Assembly: GCF_004027225.2 (NCBI RefSeq)
Contig: NC_044277.2
Coordinates: 39,226,305 to 39,290,304, forward strand
Direction of reading: 5' to 3'
Length of the DNA stretch: 64,000 bases
Origin: Strigops habroptila
Taxonomy: Eukaryota > Chordata > Aves > Psittaciformes > Psittacidae
This document shows, one piece after another, positions 1-12,000 of this stretch; position 1 is the first letter of the stretch, and each line of letters begins with the position of its first letter. Under the pieces are notes generated by a model. It did no database searches. It had not been told where the DNA came from and worked only from the letters and a program-made list of their open reading frames with translations. Position numbers and translations under genes: made by a program.

Positions 1-3000
1 GCCACAAGCAGCCACTTTGGCAGTGTTCAGACTTCATCTCTTCCACTTCCTTTGCAGCCCTACCACCTCTCATAGAAATCCCTTTTGTCAGCCTCTACTC
101 ACGGCCTTGGATGTAACTTCACCACCCACAACACTGAAGTTTGCTTTCTGACTCAAATCACGAAAGACAACTGTACACATCTAATTGGACAATGACTGAG
201 ACCTCCAGTTTCAGGTCCTAGCTGTGGAGGTTAGGTGTCTCCTTTTAGATTTTCTGCTTTTAATATTTTGATCATAATCCTTTGCTGCCCACAGTATTAA
301 AAAGTCATACATACCAACAGGACTGCACTAATTACATTAAATCTGTCTCATAACTGTATTTCATAATATAACTATATTGTAGGTGTAAACCATCACTCCA
401 CCCACCTGATAAGGGTAGGGAGCTATCATGAATATAGCTGTAAGCAATGAACAGGGTAGCAAAGCCAGCTGTAAATCATTAATCTGAGCATTCAATTACT
501 AATCCCATCAGCCTCATTTAAAGCATTTAAACTGACAGTTGCATATCCAATTAACTGTTGCTATAGAAAACGAAAACGCTTAGAGGTACTTGACAGACAG
601 ATCTTTACTGGCCCAGCAGGGATTTAGACTGAATTTGTTTAATTAGATTGTGACTTTACCTAAATTGAGCATTTACTGTAATCCTTGCTGAAACCATGGA
701 ATGAAATCTCTTAAGGTTAAACAGTCATCACAAAAGCACATTGCTCTGCTAAATGGTTTGTTAAAAACACTGCACTGCTTCCTCAAGGGGAAGGCTGACA
801 TACCCTTGTACACAGATTATGTGTGGTAAACCTTTCCATAGCTATATATGTCTGTATGTATACAGGGGCATACATGACCTTTGCCTCTTGCCATTCTGTC
901 ATTACTCCCTCTCTTAGCACAGCCTTCCCCAGCCCAACAGTGACTGCAAAAGATCCTACCAACCCTGTATTTCCCTACTAAATTTAAATGTATGCACTGA
1001 CTTGCACTCCAACTGCAGACCTCTGATCAGAGCACATCTCAATTCCAATCCATATAAAATTATAGGACACTGAGTTATGAAAACTGTTCCTACGCTCCCA
1101 TGAGAATCTGCATCTTAACCCTTAGCCTTAAATATTCTATAAACCCTTAGCCTGGAAAATATTCTATAGCACTTATTCAGGTAATGTTTTTTCTTTCTCT
1201 CATGAGTAGAAAACAATGGCAGCAGTGGTATAAATAACAGGTGAATTTCTCTCATAAAAGCACTTGAGGCAGATAAGCCACATAAGCCTTTCTTAGAACA
1301 TATACACCAGCATTTTTCAATCATGACCTGCAGTATAAATGGGTTTTATACTGGGTCTTTCACATTTCTTTACGCTTCCATCTTCATCTCTGCAAATAAC
1401 TAGCGATAAGGGTAGGAAATGGGGCTGAAATTTCAACTGCATGACATTCCTCCATCTAGAAAAATATTATATAGAAAATATCTTTTATTTTATTATTTTG
1501 TGGATATGGCATAGCTGTCATGCTGTGACAACTAATGACAAAGTTAATGTGACATAGTCATTCTCAGAAAGTGATTAACTCATTCTTTGCCCATCAGCCA
1601 GAAAAATAAAAAAGCTGTCAGCTTCCATCTGAACAGAAGCAGTGGAAACTAGTCAAAGCAAAGACCTTCCATGGGAGCTCACGCATCCTTAAAATTTGCT
1701 TATCCATCTGCAGATCAGCAGACTCAGGATATGGGAGGTGTTTTACTCCCCGGTATCTATCATACTGAGTTTCTCTGTAGTAATGGAGAAAAAAATTACT
1801 TAAACAGGTTTCTCAGGCTAGATTAAGAGGTTCAGAAGTAATAGCTTCTCCGTCTGAATTCTTCAGAGATCCCTTAGATTCAAGAAGTTTCACCATCACT
1901 GCATAAAATGAATCTGTTCACAGCATCATGACCATTCACAACACATAGCACCTGCAAATGCCTTTTAAACATACCAATCTTCACTGTCCCAGCACCAATC
2001 CTTGTGGGCCCTCAAAAAGGTAAAGTCACTGGTGAGGCCTAGCCAAAAAAGATGACAGCACGCTGATACATCTAGTCTACCTTCTTTGTGTAAATGTGAA
2101 TACCATCATCATTCAGTTTTCTCAGTATCTTAGTGAAGAGAGCAATTAAATCACTAACTAACCTTAACCTGAGGTAAAATGAATAGGCATAGCTAAAGAG
2201 AAATGCTTAGAGAAAACGATCTTTTGAATAATATTCCTCACTACTGAAGACACCTGCTCCTCCAAATCCTGCACAGCTTTGAGATCTTCTTAAAGATCTC
2301 AGTGGTTCCCTTGTACTGTTAGGACACTCCAGCTGTTCTGGTCTCCTGGTTGCACTTCTTCCTGGCATCATTATTCTTTGTTTGGTGATTTTCAGACTAT
2401 TTGATTTCTCAAGTTCATTAGATGCATTGAGTCATGCCTTGAGAAAGCTACAACTACTATAAAACACAGCAGTTTGTCTGCCTAAGTGCCTAGACACCCA
2501 CCAGCACATCCCCTTTGCCTTCTGCCCTGTACTGTTGCACTACCTTTGGAGTTCAGAGTCTCTAAATCCAACCCGGAGATCCTGATCTCAGGAAGTGATC
2601 TCAGAAAACAGATCCTTCCTGAGCAGGAATACCATGTTTCCTTCCCATTACCCATCACTATTAGGCTCTACAACAGTGCAGTGACACTGGGTACTGTTTA
2701 GTCAGGCTCAAAGAGATCAGACAACCCACCTCTGTAGTCCTAAGCACTACTGTCACTAATGTAAGAACCCAATTTTTTCAGTATACAAGAAAAAAGGCAA
2801 ATTATTTAAGAGTACTCTCAAGAGCCATTATACACACATGCAGATAAACACCCCGTCTGAGTGAAACAGCCCAATAGCCCAATTGCTTATTATTCAACCT
2901 GAAAAGGGTTGAAGAGAGAAAAGAATACACAGTTCCATAGTCATGAATAATTTTAGTCTTTTCAAATAATTGGGAGACAGGGAATATCATTTGACAGAAA

Positions 3001-4140
3001 GAACTGGTCAGAGTACAGAAGAAAAGACTTTGTATGTCTGACTAACTCACAGAAGACATCATTCTTCTCCCCAGCTTCTTCTGGAGAATACGGACATTCC
3101 ACCCTGGGAAGCAAAGACAGGTTATTTTGTTGAGGGGTTTTTGCCACCTTTTTCTGGCATCTAAATAGAATATTCAACAGTAAATTGTGCATGGAAGTAC
3201 ATCACTTCCATACAAGTATTAACACTGACAGCATAGAGTTTTCCTCCATATTTCTTGATGTAAATTACATCAATTTATGTGAACTACCATTTTATTTCAG
3301 CTGAAATGAAAAATGCCCCATGACTCCCCATAAATTGAACTGTGTGGAACAGAGCACGACACGACCTCATTTAAATTTTTTCCTTCTATGACTTGCTGAT
3401 GAACAAGAGAAGATCTTTAGTATCACTTATTTGAAATGCAAAGTACAGCAAATAAGTAGTGCCTTCTTCATTTGCCTTTCTAAATAAGGTGCGTGGAGGA
3501 TGTCACAGTGATCAAGACAAGCTGAGAACATAACAGGAAAAGCACAGTCTTACAAGCCTAAGTGGGAACATGGCTTTCTGTTCAGTCTTGGAAATTAAAA
3601 TACAGTTCAGTGATGTGGAACTGCAGTTTTAAAGCTGGATAATGTGTGTACAGAAAACTGAGGAACCGCAACTGTTGTTTTAAAGATGTGAAACAATCAT
3701 AATCAGGTGGTTTCACTGGGGAGACATTTATGATCAGCATCTCCCTTTTTATTCCCATTCCAGCAAGCAGGCAAGCTGGAGAACAGTAATTTATGATATA
3801 AACTAAGAAGTGTTTAACTTCATAACTACAATCAAGTAGCAGCAGAGGAAGGGAAGAGCACTTGCTGTCCAAGTCCTCGGCCAGGTCCTTCCTCAAGCAA
3901 GATGCTACCATCCTGGCTTGGGCAGGTAGGGCGCAGGAGGGAGGGTTTAACTTTTAAATTGATCTATTTGTGCATTTGCCATGTTTCATATATTTAACAG
4001 CTTTGTTATGATTAAAACTAATGCCAGCCATCTGAAAGTTTGTTACTGGAAGGTCAAGAATAGAAATACCTTTCATAGAGATGTATACATAGTTGGTTTG
4101 GGGTTTGGGGGATTATTTTACTTTATTTTATTTTAATTTT
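1..4140. other. Upstream intergenic DNA without a gene
   Basis: AT-rich unique sequence. Open frames are short and resemble nothing known. A block at about 340-760 has the look of a conserved noncoding element (see findings). By synteny, PENK would be expected further left. Confidence 0.6.
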
Positions 4141-4144
4141 ATTT

Positions 4145-4615
4145 TAGCAAGTCCAGAGGAGGTCCACAAAGATGCTCAAGAGGGCTGGAGCACCCCTCCT
4201 CTGAAGACAGGCTGAGAGAGTTGGGTTTATTCAGCCTGGAGAAGAGAAGGCTCTGGGGAGAACTCAGAGCAGCTTCCAGTACCTAAAGGGAGCCAGAAAT
4301 ACAAGAAATATGCAGAGGGACTTTTTACAAGGGCATGTAGTGACAGGACAAGGGGGAATGGCTTTAAACTGAGAGAGGGGAGATTTAGATTAGGGATTAG
4401 GAAGAAATTCTTCACTATGAGGGTAATGAGGCGCTGGCACAGGTTGTGCAGAGAAGCTGCGGCTGCCCCATCCCTGGCAGTGTTCAAGGCCAGGTTGGAC
4501 GGGGCTTTGAGCAACCTGGTGTAGTGGAAGGCGTCCCTGCCCGTGGCACGGGGGTTGGAACGAGATGAGCTTTAAGGTCCGTTCCAACCCAAACCGTTCT
4601 GTGATTCTATGATCT
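4145..4615 (+). mobile_element. CR1 LINE, 5'-truncated 3' end
   Basis: Typical avian CR1 3' end: GAGGTCCACAAAGATG, CAGCCTGGAGAAGAGAAGGC, CTTTTTACAAGGGCATGTAG, CCCATCCCTGGCAGTGTTCA and a terminal TTCTGTGATTCTATGATC. It ends right at the edge of the gene 1 CpG island. Confidence 0.92.
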
Positions 4616-4639
4616 TATACTATTTTTTACATTGTGATT

Positions 4640-5160
4640 ACTGCTCATTTAACCGAGCAGCTCCGCAGGTTCCTGACGCGGGAAACGAGGGTTTCTCCCG
4701 ACAGCCGACTCTGGGAGGCCACCCAGGCTTGACGCCTCTTCCCTGGAGCCGGGGCCTCCCGCACACGCCCGGCGGCGCAGCGCCGTCTGCCCCAGCGCCA
4801 ACCCCGGGCCCGCAGCTCCCCGGGCCGCCTCCGCCCGCCCTGGAGCCAAGCCCCGGGGCCGGGCCAGCTGCTGTGGCGCGGCGGGCAGGCCGGTGAGGGC
4901 TGCCGGGCGCGGCGGTGAGCGCGGCGGCTGCGGGACCGGGGGCCGGGCGGGGGGGGCGGCGGCGCTGCAAGCCCGCGGAGGCAGGGCCAGGGCCGGCGGG
5001 CGGTGGGGAGGGGGCCGCGGGCAGGCGGGAGGCACGTCCCCGGCGCTCAGCTCGGCTACCCGAGGAGGGCGGCGGCGGGCTGGGATAGGCGGGGCGGTGG
5101 TGGGCGCTCCGTCTCCTCAGCCCTGCCGTTCCCCTCCTCAGTGCCGTACGGGAAATGGTG
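4640..5160 (+). promoter_or_regulatory. CpG island, probable promoter and untranslated first exon of gene 1
   Basis: Very GC-rich and CpG-dense, unlike the surrounding AT-rich DNA, it lies 0.6-1.1 kb upstream of the first coding exon. Possible splice donors for a noncoding first exon are GTGAGG at 4893 and GTGAGC at 4915, which would join the acceptor at 5721. Open frames across the island (for example 4893-5360) look like compositional artefacts of GC-rich DNA. The island starts immediately after the 3' end of a CR1 element. The transcription start is not determined. Confidence 0.65.
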
Positions 5161-5720
5161 TGTCTGAAGGCAGGGTGAAAATCAAGGCTCGTAACTCACG
5201 GGCCACGCTTTGCTGTGTGGCTGGCAGTTTGCTTTCAAATCAGTATAGCTTGTGCGTTTTGGCCGTACGGCATTGGAATATACACACGGTGTGGATATTT
5301 GCCTTCCGAAACGGTAGATCATACTTTCTGCTAAGGAGGACACCCTCCTTCTACGGTTGATACCACACCACTGTTTCCAGTCCTTTTATTTGTTCAGCTC
5401 ATACCACCTTGCTGTGAAAACAAAGCACTCTATAGCCATTGCCACAGTGTACCTGTACGTTACTAAACTTTAAAAACAGAGATAGAAGCTGAGGACTCTG
5501 GGACAAAGCAGCAAGTGTGTAGGGTCTAACAGAAGGTATTTGCTTTAATCCTACTAGTAAAAAGCTGGCAGCTTTCACAGAACCAGTCTTTAGTAATGTA
5601 TTTTGTACTTCTGCAAAAGAACAAGGTGAAAGAAATAGCTGTTTGAAAGTTAATCTTTCTTTAGTCAGTGTCTCAGTGTTTTGGAGGGCCAGTAACATAC
5701 TGTATTTCTGCGTTTGTGTA

Positions 5721-6081
5721 GCAGAAGAGTGGTGTTTGTGCCTGAGAAATCATGTTGAACTTCAGAAGCATCCTGAAGATACTACAGTTCCTGAAATTAT
5801 TATTTTTTTTATTTTTTGAAAATTTAATCTTACTCGTATTTCCTCCACGCAAAAAAAGTTTTGCTGGGGAAATAGTGCTCATTGCTGGCTCTGCAGATGG
5901 GGTTGGAAGACAGATTGCCTTAAATTTTGCTCCTTTGGGAGCAACCTTGGTTCTTTGGGACATTGATGATGAAGGTAACAAAGAAACATGCAGATTAGCC
6001 CAGAAAAATGGAGCTAAACGAGTGTTTGCCTACCACTGTGATTGCAGCAACAGGGAGGAAGTCTATGAACAGGCAGACAAG
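5721..6081 (+). CDS. Gene 1, first coding exon (anchor and cofactor-binding half)
   Basis: The acceptor is in TTTGTGTAGCAG, with AG at 5720-5721 or 5723-5724. ATG is at 5752, about 30 nt downstream. The donor is AAG|GTAAG at 6082 and the exon ends in phase 0. It encodes residues 1-110: membrane anchor, first beta strand, AGSADGVG loop, LVLWD and the CDCS segment. The start was chosen because the downstream protein aligns with the family N-terminus from this methionine. The acceptor implies an untranslated first exon upstream, probably in the CpG island. The exon boundary is 5' UTR up to 5751. Confidence 0.88.
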
Positions 6082-9000
6082 GTAAGATACAGCTTCTGGC
6101 TTCTTGCTTCTGATTTTTTGCTTCTTTTTAATAGTGTATCTTATCAATTTATTTGTTTTTAGAGACTGCTGTTCCCTAAAGGGAAGTAGTCATGCAGGGC
6201 AATGACTTAATTTGTTTGACAAGTAGCTTCTAGATGGAACTTAAACTCTGTTCAGCATAAAGTGACTGTCTTTAATTTGTTTGGTCTAGATGTGTCCATT
6301 TCCAGTCTTTCTTGCCAGATTAGATTAAGGGTATGGTGAAACATGCAGGAGATATTAGCTCCATGTATTAGTTTGTTTAGGCTTTAAAATTTCTTTAAGA
6401 TACCAATTTTTAAAACCCCAAACAGTGGCAGTTTTAAGGGGGAGGTCCTTTGCCCATTTGTTTAGAAGACTGTAGTTCTGCAAGGGCGATGTGGGGAGTA
6501 ATGGCTTCAGAAATACCATTAGTACATGGCTAGTCCCCAGTCAAATTGATGATTCAGCTTCAGTTTAATTTTTGGTCAATCCAGCTGGAAAGTAACATCG
6601 AGAAAGAATCCATTTTAAATGAGACTCTTCTGCTGTGCTGACATAATGCTTTTTAAACTATTATTTTTTATTATCAGGGTCCAGAAATTGGACATTAAAT
6701 TAACATTATTAATTTTTACTTGTCTTTAAACTACATACTGCCTGAAAATATTTCCCAGTATAACCTCACTTACAATCCAGTTAGCTACTCTGCCATTTTA
6801 GCCAATGATAAATTCTTCTTCTGTTAAACTCTCAGTGTATGTACTTCATATACATGACTCTCAGGTCACATCTTTGACATTCTGTGTCCGAAGGCATACA
6901 TCAGAGAAATTAGCTAAAATATTTCATGACACATGAATCTTGATAGATTGTTTTGGGATAGCCTTGAAATGTAGCATTAATTTTCCATGAGTTGTCAGGG
7001 GGGCTCTGCTCTTTGTTTTGTGGTTGGTGCTTTTAACATCAACCGAAACATTACTTTTTTTCTGAACACGGCTATGAAAGTTTGAAATAAATGTTTTTCC
7101 TCAAGAAATGTTCCCAATGAAAAGTAATTCTAAAGGGTAAGTTGGATTCAGGATTATCTGGAACTGCAATTCTCATGTTTGCAGTCAGCAAAGTATTGTT
7201 TTACCTGTACTTTACAGCCAACTAACAGTGCACAGAAAAAATCTCCATCTGGGGCCATTGGTGCTAAATGTAAGAACCACAAGTGGTACTACAGCATTAG
7301 CTGGGCAGTGGTGGCAAGGATATATTGTACCATAATAGTATTTCTGCAGAGATGAGCAAGTTGTTGAGTGTCCTGGTCTGTTCTGACCTAATACACAGTG
7401 TTCAAGGAGGACGTTCTTTGCCCATTACTTGGGCAGTACAGATAACTGTGTAACACTTTGGTTATGACTCCTGCAGTTTTGTGGTCAGTACTTCAAAAGT
7501 GACACTTGATCTTCACTTGGAATGATATTATAAATCAAACAGCAATTCTTTTATAATCCCCTTTTTGCAAGGAAAAAACTCACTTTATATTTTACCAAGA
7601 TCAAATCTCTTTAAAAAAAAATAACATTTTCAATTGGCATCAAATCCCTGTTCCCATAAATGCTATCTGCTTCTTGCAAAGACATGCTCCAAAATTACTA
7701 GTTTAGGTAAGTAATTTCTCTGTTGGACTTTCCTGTCAATGATGAACATTTTGAAATGATTTGTTTGTTCTTCATTTAACAGAATCTCAAAATGTTTGTT
7801 TTGTGCACTCAAGTTACTCTCAATGTCCAAATACGTTAACTGAATCAGCCACAGAGCTCCAGCCTGTGGAATTTGCTGTGCCCATATTAGCAAAGAGCTG
7901 GACTTTTGATCTGATGCAGTACAACAGTTCTTACATACTTACATTTCCATTAGAGATAAAAGGAATTGCAAATACCACTAAACATTTTGATAAGTGAAAC
8001 ACAAGAGGCAAGGATACCTTCTAAAGCTTTCTGTTTATCTTTCTTATTTAGGTTAGAAGAGAAGTTGGGGATGTTACTGTTCTAATCAATAATGCTGGTG
8101 TACTGATTGGGAAAAAGTTCTGTGACATTCCAGATACGGATTTTGAGAAGACCTTAAGAGTCAACTTCCTCTCTCAAGTCTGGGTAATGTATTTTTTTCC
8201 TCTCCTGTGTGACTGAGAGGTACAGGCAAGCATTTTAGTGTGAAGATCACCGTGGTGGCACCCACCTGGGAAACGCAGTTTGGAATAAGGATGGGAAGGA
8301 TCTTGAATAGGGGAAGACACGTATTTTTAATCATCCTGTAGTCGGAGACACACCAAATTGGCAGTCTCGCCACTATTGCTCAGTGATGTTAACACAAACC
8401 TGCCTGGACACTCTGGTAGATGAAAAGTTTATGCCACTGTATTGTGAAACATGCTCTATCTATAAGAGCTGTGGCTGAGGTTAGTGCTGACATGGTGGCT
8501 TGCGACTTTCCTGCTCCTGGTGTTTGCTGGCATCAGAAGGCTTGGTCTAATAGACTTGTAGCATCCGGGGAGGCACAGCCATGGTTTAGTTGTGGGCTTG
8601 GCAATAGTAGATTCACAGTTGAACTCAATGATCTTAAAGGTCTTTTCCAACCTAAATGATTCTATGCTGCATGTGTTGCTGTCAGTCTTCAGGTTGTATT
8701 TTCATTCCTAGTCACCATCTGCTTAATGTGCATAGAAAACTAATCTGGGTGGTATGTATTATCTTTGTTTTGTTCTCACACCTCTGAAGGAATTTGCTGT
8801 TATTTGGGGTCTCAGTTGATCTTTATGAGGGTTTTTTGTGAAGGACTGTTACTCTTGTCCCCTCTTGTATTTGTTGTTTATATGCCCAAGTGAGCAGCCT
8901 GCATCAGGGAAAAATGTAGCATTGCAACTCCCTCCCTAAATGGCACTTCTCAAAGGAAAATCACTGCAGATAGAAGCTCTCTAATCATTTCCCAGCCAGC

Positions 9001-12000
9001 ATTGCATCATTCTTCCAAATTCTCGAGGCAGAGACACTGGGAGAGATGTTCCTCCTGACAGGTCTGAAGAGGTATAGGGCAGGAGGACAGTGACCGTGGG
9101 CCTTCCACCAAAAAACATTTACTAGGCAGACATGTCTGAGTCAAATAGACATTGCAGGATGTCTTAGCTATTGAAAAAAAAATCTTACTGCTCTTGTCTT
9201 CTGTCTTACCTTCTCCTTCATAAAACAATAGCACCCTCCTTGTATAGTTAGTATCACGTGCAGTGGTGGTCTGGGGTTCCGGAGTTGCCAGGCAGTTTGG
9301 TTTGAGATAGGGCCCACGGACAGCTGAACTCCTGATGTGTTGACTTCTAGCTCCCTCTTGTGTACCAAACCTTTGGTAATAGTCTCACATAGACAAGCCA
9401 TGAGGAACCAGGAGGCAGAGAAAATAACAAACGTTGCTGCTTTTAATATCACGGTTTTAATGCTGGCAGATCTTCAGATAGAGATCAGTCAGTCAAGGAA
9501 ATGCTGTCTCATTTATAAAGTCTAGAAATAGTCTACATATGTTTATATTATACCTGTATTTATATCTATATATATTTATATTCTATTTGATACATTCTAT
9601 AAATAAAGAGATAGAAGGTCATTTGGGCTTCTTGTATATTGAAGCCCCACAAAGCAAATCAGGTTGTAAAGCCTAATTTGTAATGCAACATTTTTGGCAT
9701 GTCTAGTTATAAAGGGGTTTTTTATATGTCTCCTAGACTTGCAAGGCCTTTCTTCCAGCCATGATGACCCGTAACCATGGACACCTGGTTAGCACAGCCA
9801 GTGCAGCAGGATTGTTGGGAGTCTATAGAATGTCAGGTTAGTATCATCAAGTGCCATTATAAATAAGATGTACATACCAATAACTTTTCTTGGAGATCTC
9901 AACGGCTTAAGCAGTTTGAACTGACATACAAACACTCAGGAAGAGCCTGCAGATATGAAAGCTGGTGATGTATTGAGGAGGATGATGGTGGCATGTTGCC
10001 TGAGTGGCGCAGGGAGCTCCTTGCAGATGTTACTGTCTGACTGCAGCCTGTCTTGTCTCCACAGAAGGAGGACAATATAGCATGTACGTCTACAACCCTG
10101 CATATAGGTTGTCTAATACTTTCTCGTGCCAGGTTTTCTGCAGATAAATGTTCAGAGTCCTGAGACATACATGGTTTATACCTGGAACTACACATTTAGT
10201 TGGAAAATGGTTTTCAGTTCCAGAAGGATTTGGGGCAGAATTTTCATTAAAAATATTTTAAATTAATGGCAGTTTAAGCTATTTAACAGCGCCATACTCT
10301 TAGCTGTTTCCCTTAGGAGAGCTGTCTGCTACAGTCCTGACTGTTTAGTCAGCTGGGTCTGCTGCCCTGTCTATCCTCCAGCTTCTCTGCCATCCTGATC
10401 TCATTAGGTCACCCTATGAGAATGTGAACTTAAGTGTAATACATATCTCTTGTTTCTTCTGCTGATTGACAGTGTTACTGTAGTGTTTATTTGCCTGTTA
10501 TCATTGGGTCAGATTCAGTATTGAGAATAGGTCACGTCCAGTTTTCATCATTTAGTTGTAAGGCTTATGAGAGCGGGTCTGCCTATCCATGCATTATAAC
10601 TTTTTACACCTTAGCTGTGCCGTTTCAGGTCGTATGAAATTACTCTCATTAGCAAAATCGGATTTTGTTCTATCTACATTTGAAAAAGCCTTAGGAAACC
10701 ACATGTACATTCCTGTATTAAAATAAGGTTCTTAAAGGTTGCAAAATGGTGGAATAATTCGGGTTGAAAGGAATCTCTGGAGGTCATTTGGTCCATACTC
10801 CCAAATAAAAGCAGGCCCAACTTAGATCAGATTGCACAGAGCCTTGTGAGGGCAAATTTTGATTATCTCCAAGGATGTTCCATATGTTCCTCAAACAGTA
10901 AAAATCAGACAAGATTTAGTCTTTCTGGGCAAACAAAATGGCACTGTAGTTGCAGGGCAAATCAGAAGAAGTAGTAGGTTGAAGCAGCATTTATAAGGAG
11001 AGTATTTAGATTTTACCATCAGAAATAGTTCTTACTGAAATGTGACCTATGATACTAAAGGGTGAAGGCATTCTGAACTGGAACAATGTCTGCCTTGTAT
11101 ATGAGTGGCTGGAAATGTAGATAACATGTTGAATAAGCTGATCTTCCTCTTTCTCTGTAGTGCACCGAAAAAAGTCCTCTGGAAATTATTAATCTTATCC
11201 TTAGACAACTGTGCAGCAATCGTGGGAAAAGCCATTAATGTTCAGAGTTAGCATCATCACCAAGATGCACAGCATCCTTAAAATGCCAATTACAAGACTG
11301 CTAGTTATATAACTAAGTAATATCAGGGCTTAAATAGTATTAGAAAACATTAAATCCTGTATATGACACTTCCTGTGTTGCTTTTGACATATTTTGGATA
11401 TTTATTCTCTCTTCACATTTCAGATTATGCTGGAAGTAAGTATGCAGTCATTGGAGTGATGGAAGCCTTAGCTTCAGAACTATATCACGCAGGAAAACAA
11501 GGCATTAAAACCACAATCATTTGCCCTTCTTTTATCAATACTGAATTAGCTAAAGATTTTCAAACCCAGTAAGTAGAACTTAGCTGTGTACTATTTCATT
11601 GTGAAAAATAATCACTAGCCGTATTCAGTCCCTAACTATTATAAGGTTGATTTGCTTTTCAATTCAGTATTTTTGCCCTACTGGCATGTACAGCAATGTC
11701 TCTTGACATAATAAATCCAAGACTTGCATACAGTTAATAACTGACGTGCTACAGGGACTGTGTAATAACCTTGCAGTTAAGGAATGGTTAGGGATGCACA
11801 GCAGTATTTAAGGCAACCTTGCCAGTAAGAATGGGAAATGTTGAGGTTCTCTGCCCCCAGGTAATTTTGGCAGAGTGATTACAGTTACTGCTGTCAGGAT
11901 ACCATGACCTGTCATTATTAACTATGCCCTCTATCTATATTAGCAGGTACTGTACTGCTCTGCGTGAGAATAGCTGTGGTGGTAGTATCTGGTGGGTGGC

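Noticed and set aside
4893-5360. 155-codon open frame across the CpG island of gene 1
   Set aside because: Low-complexity Gly/Arg-rich translation typical of GC-rich DNA, no known domain, and frames are open on both strands.
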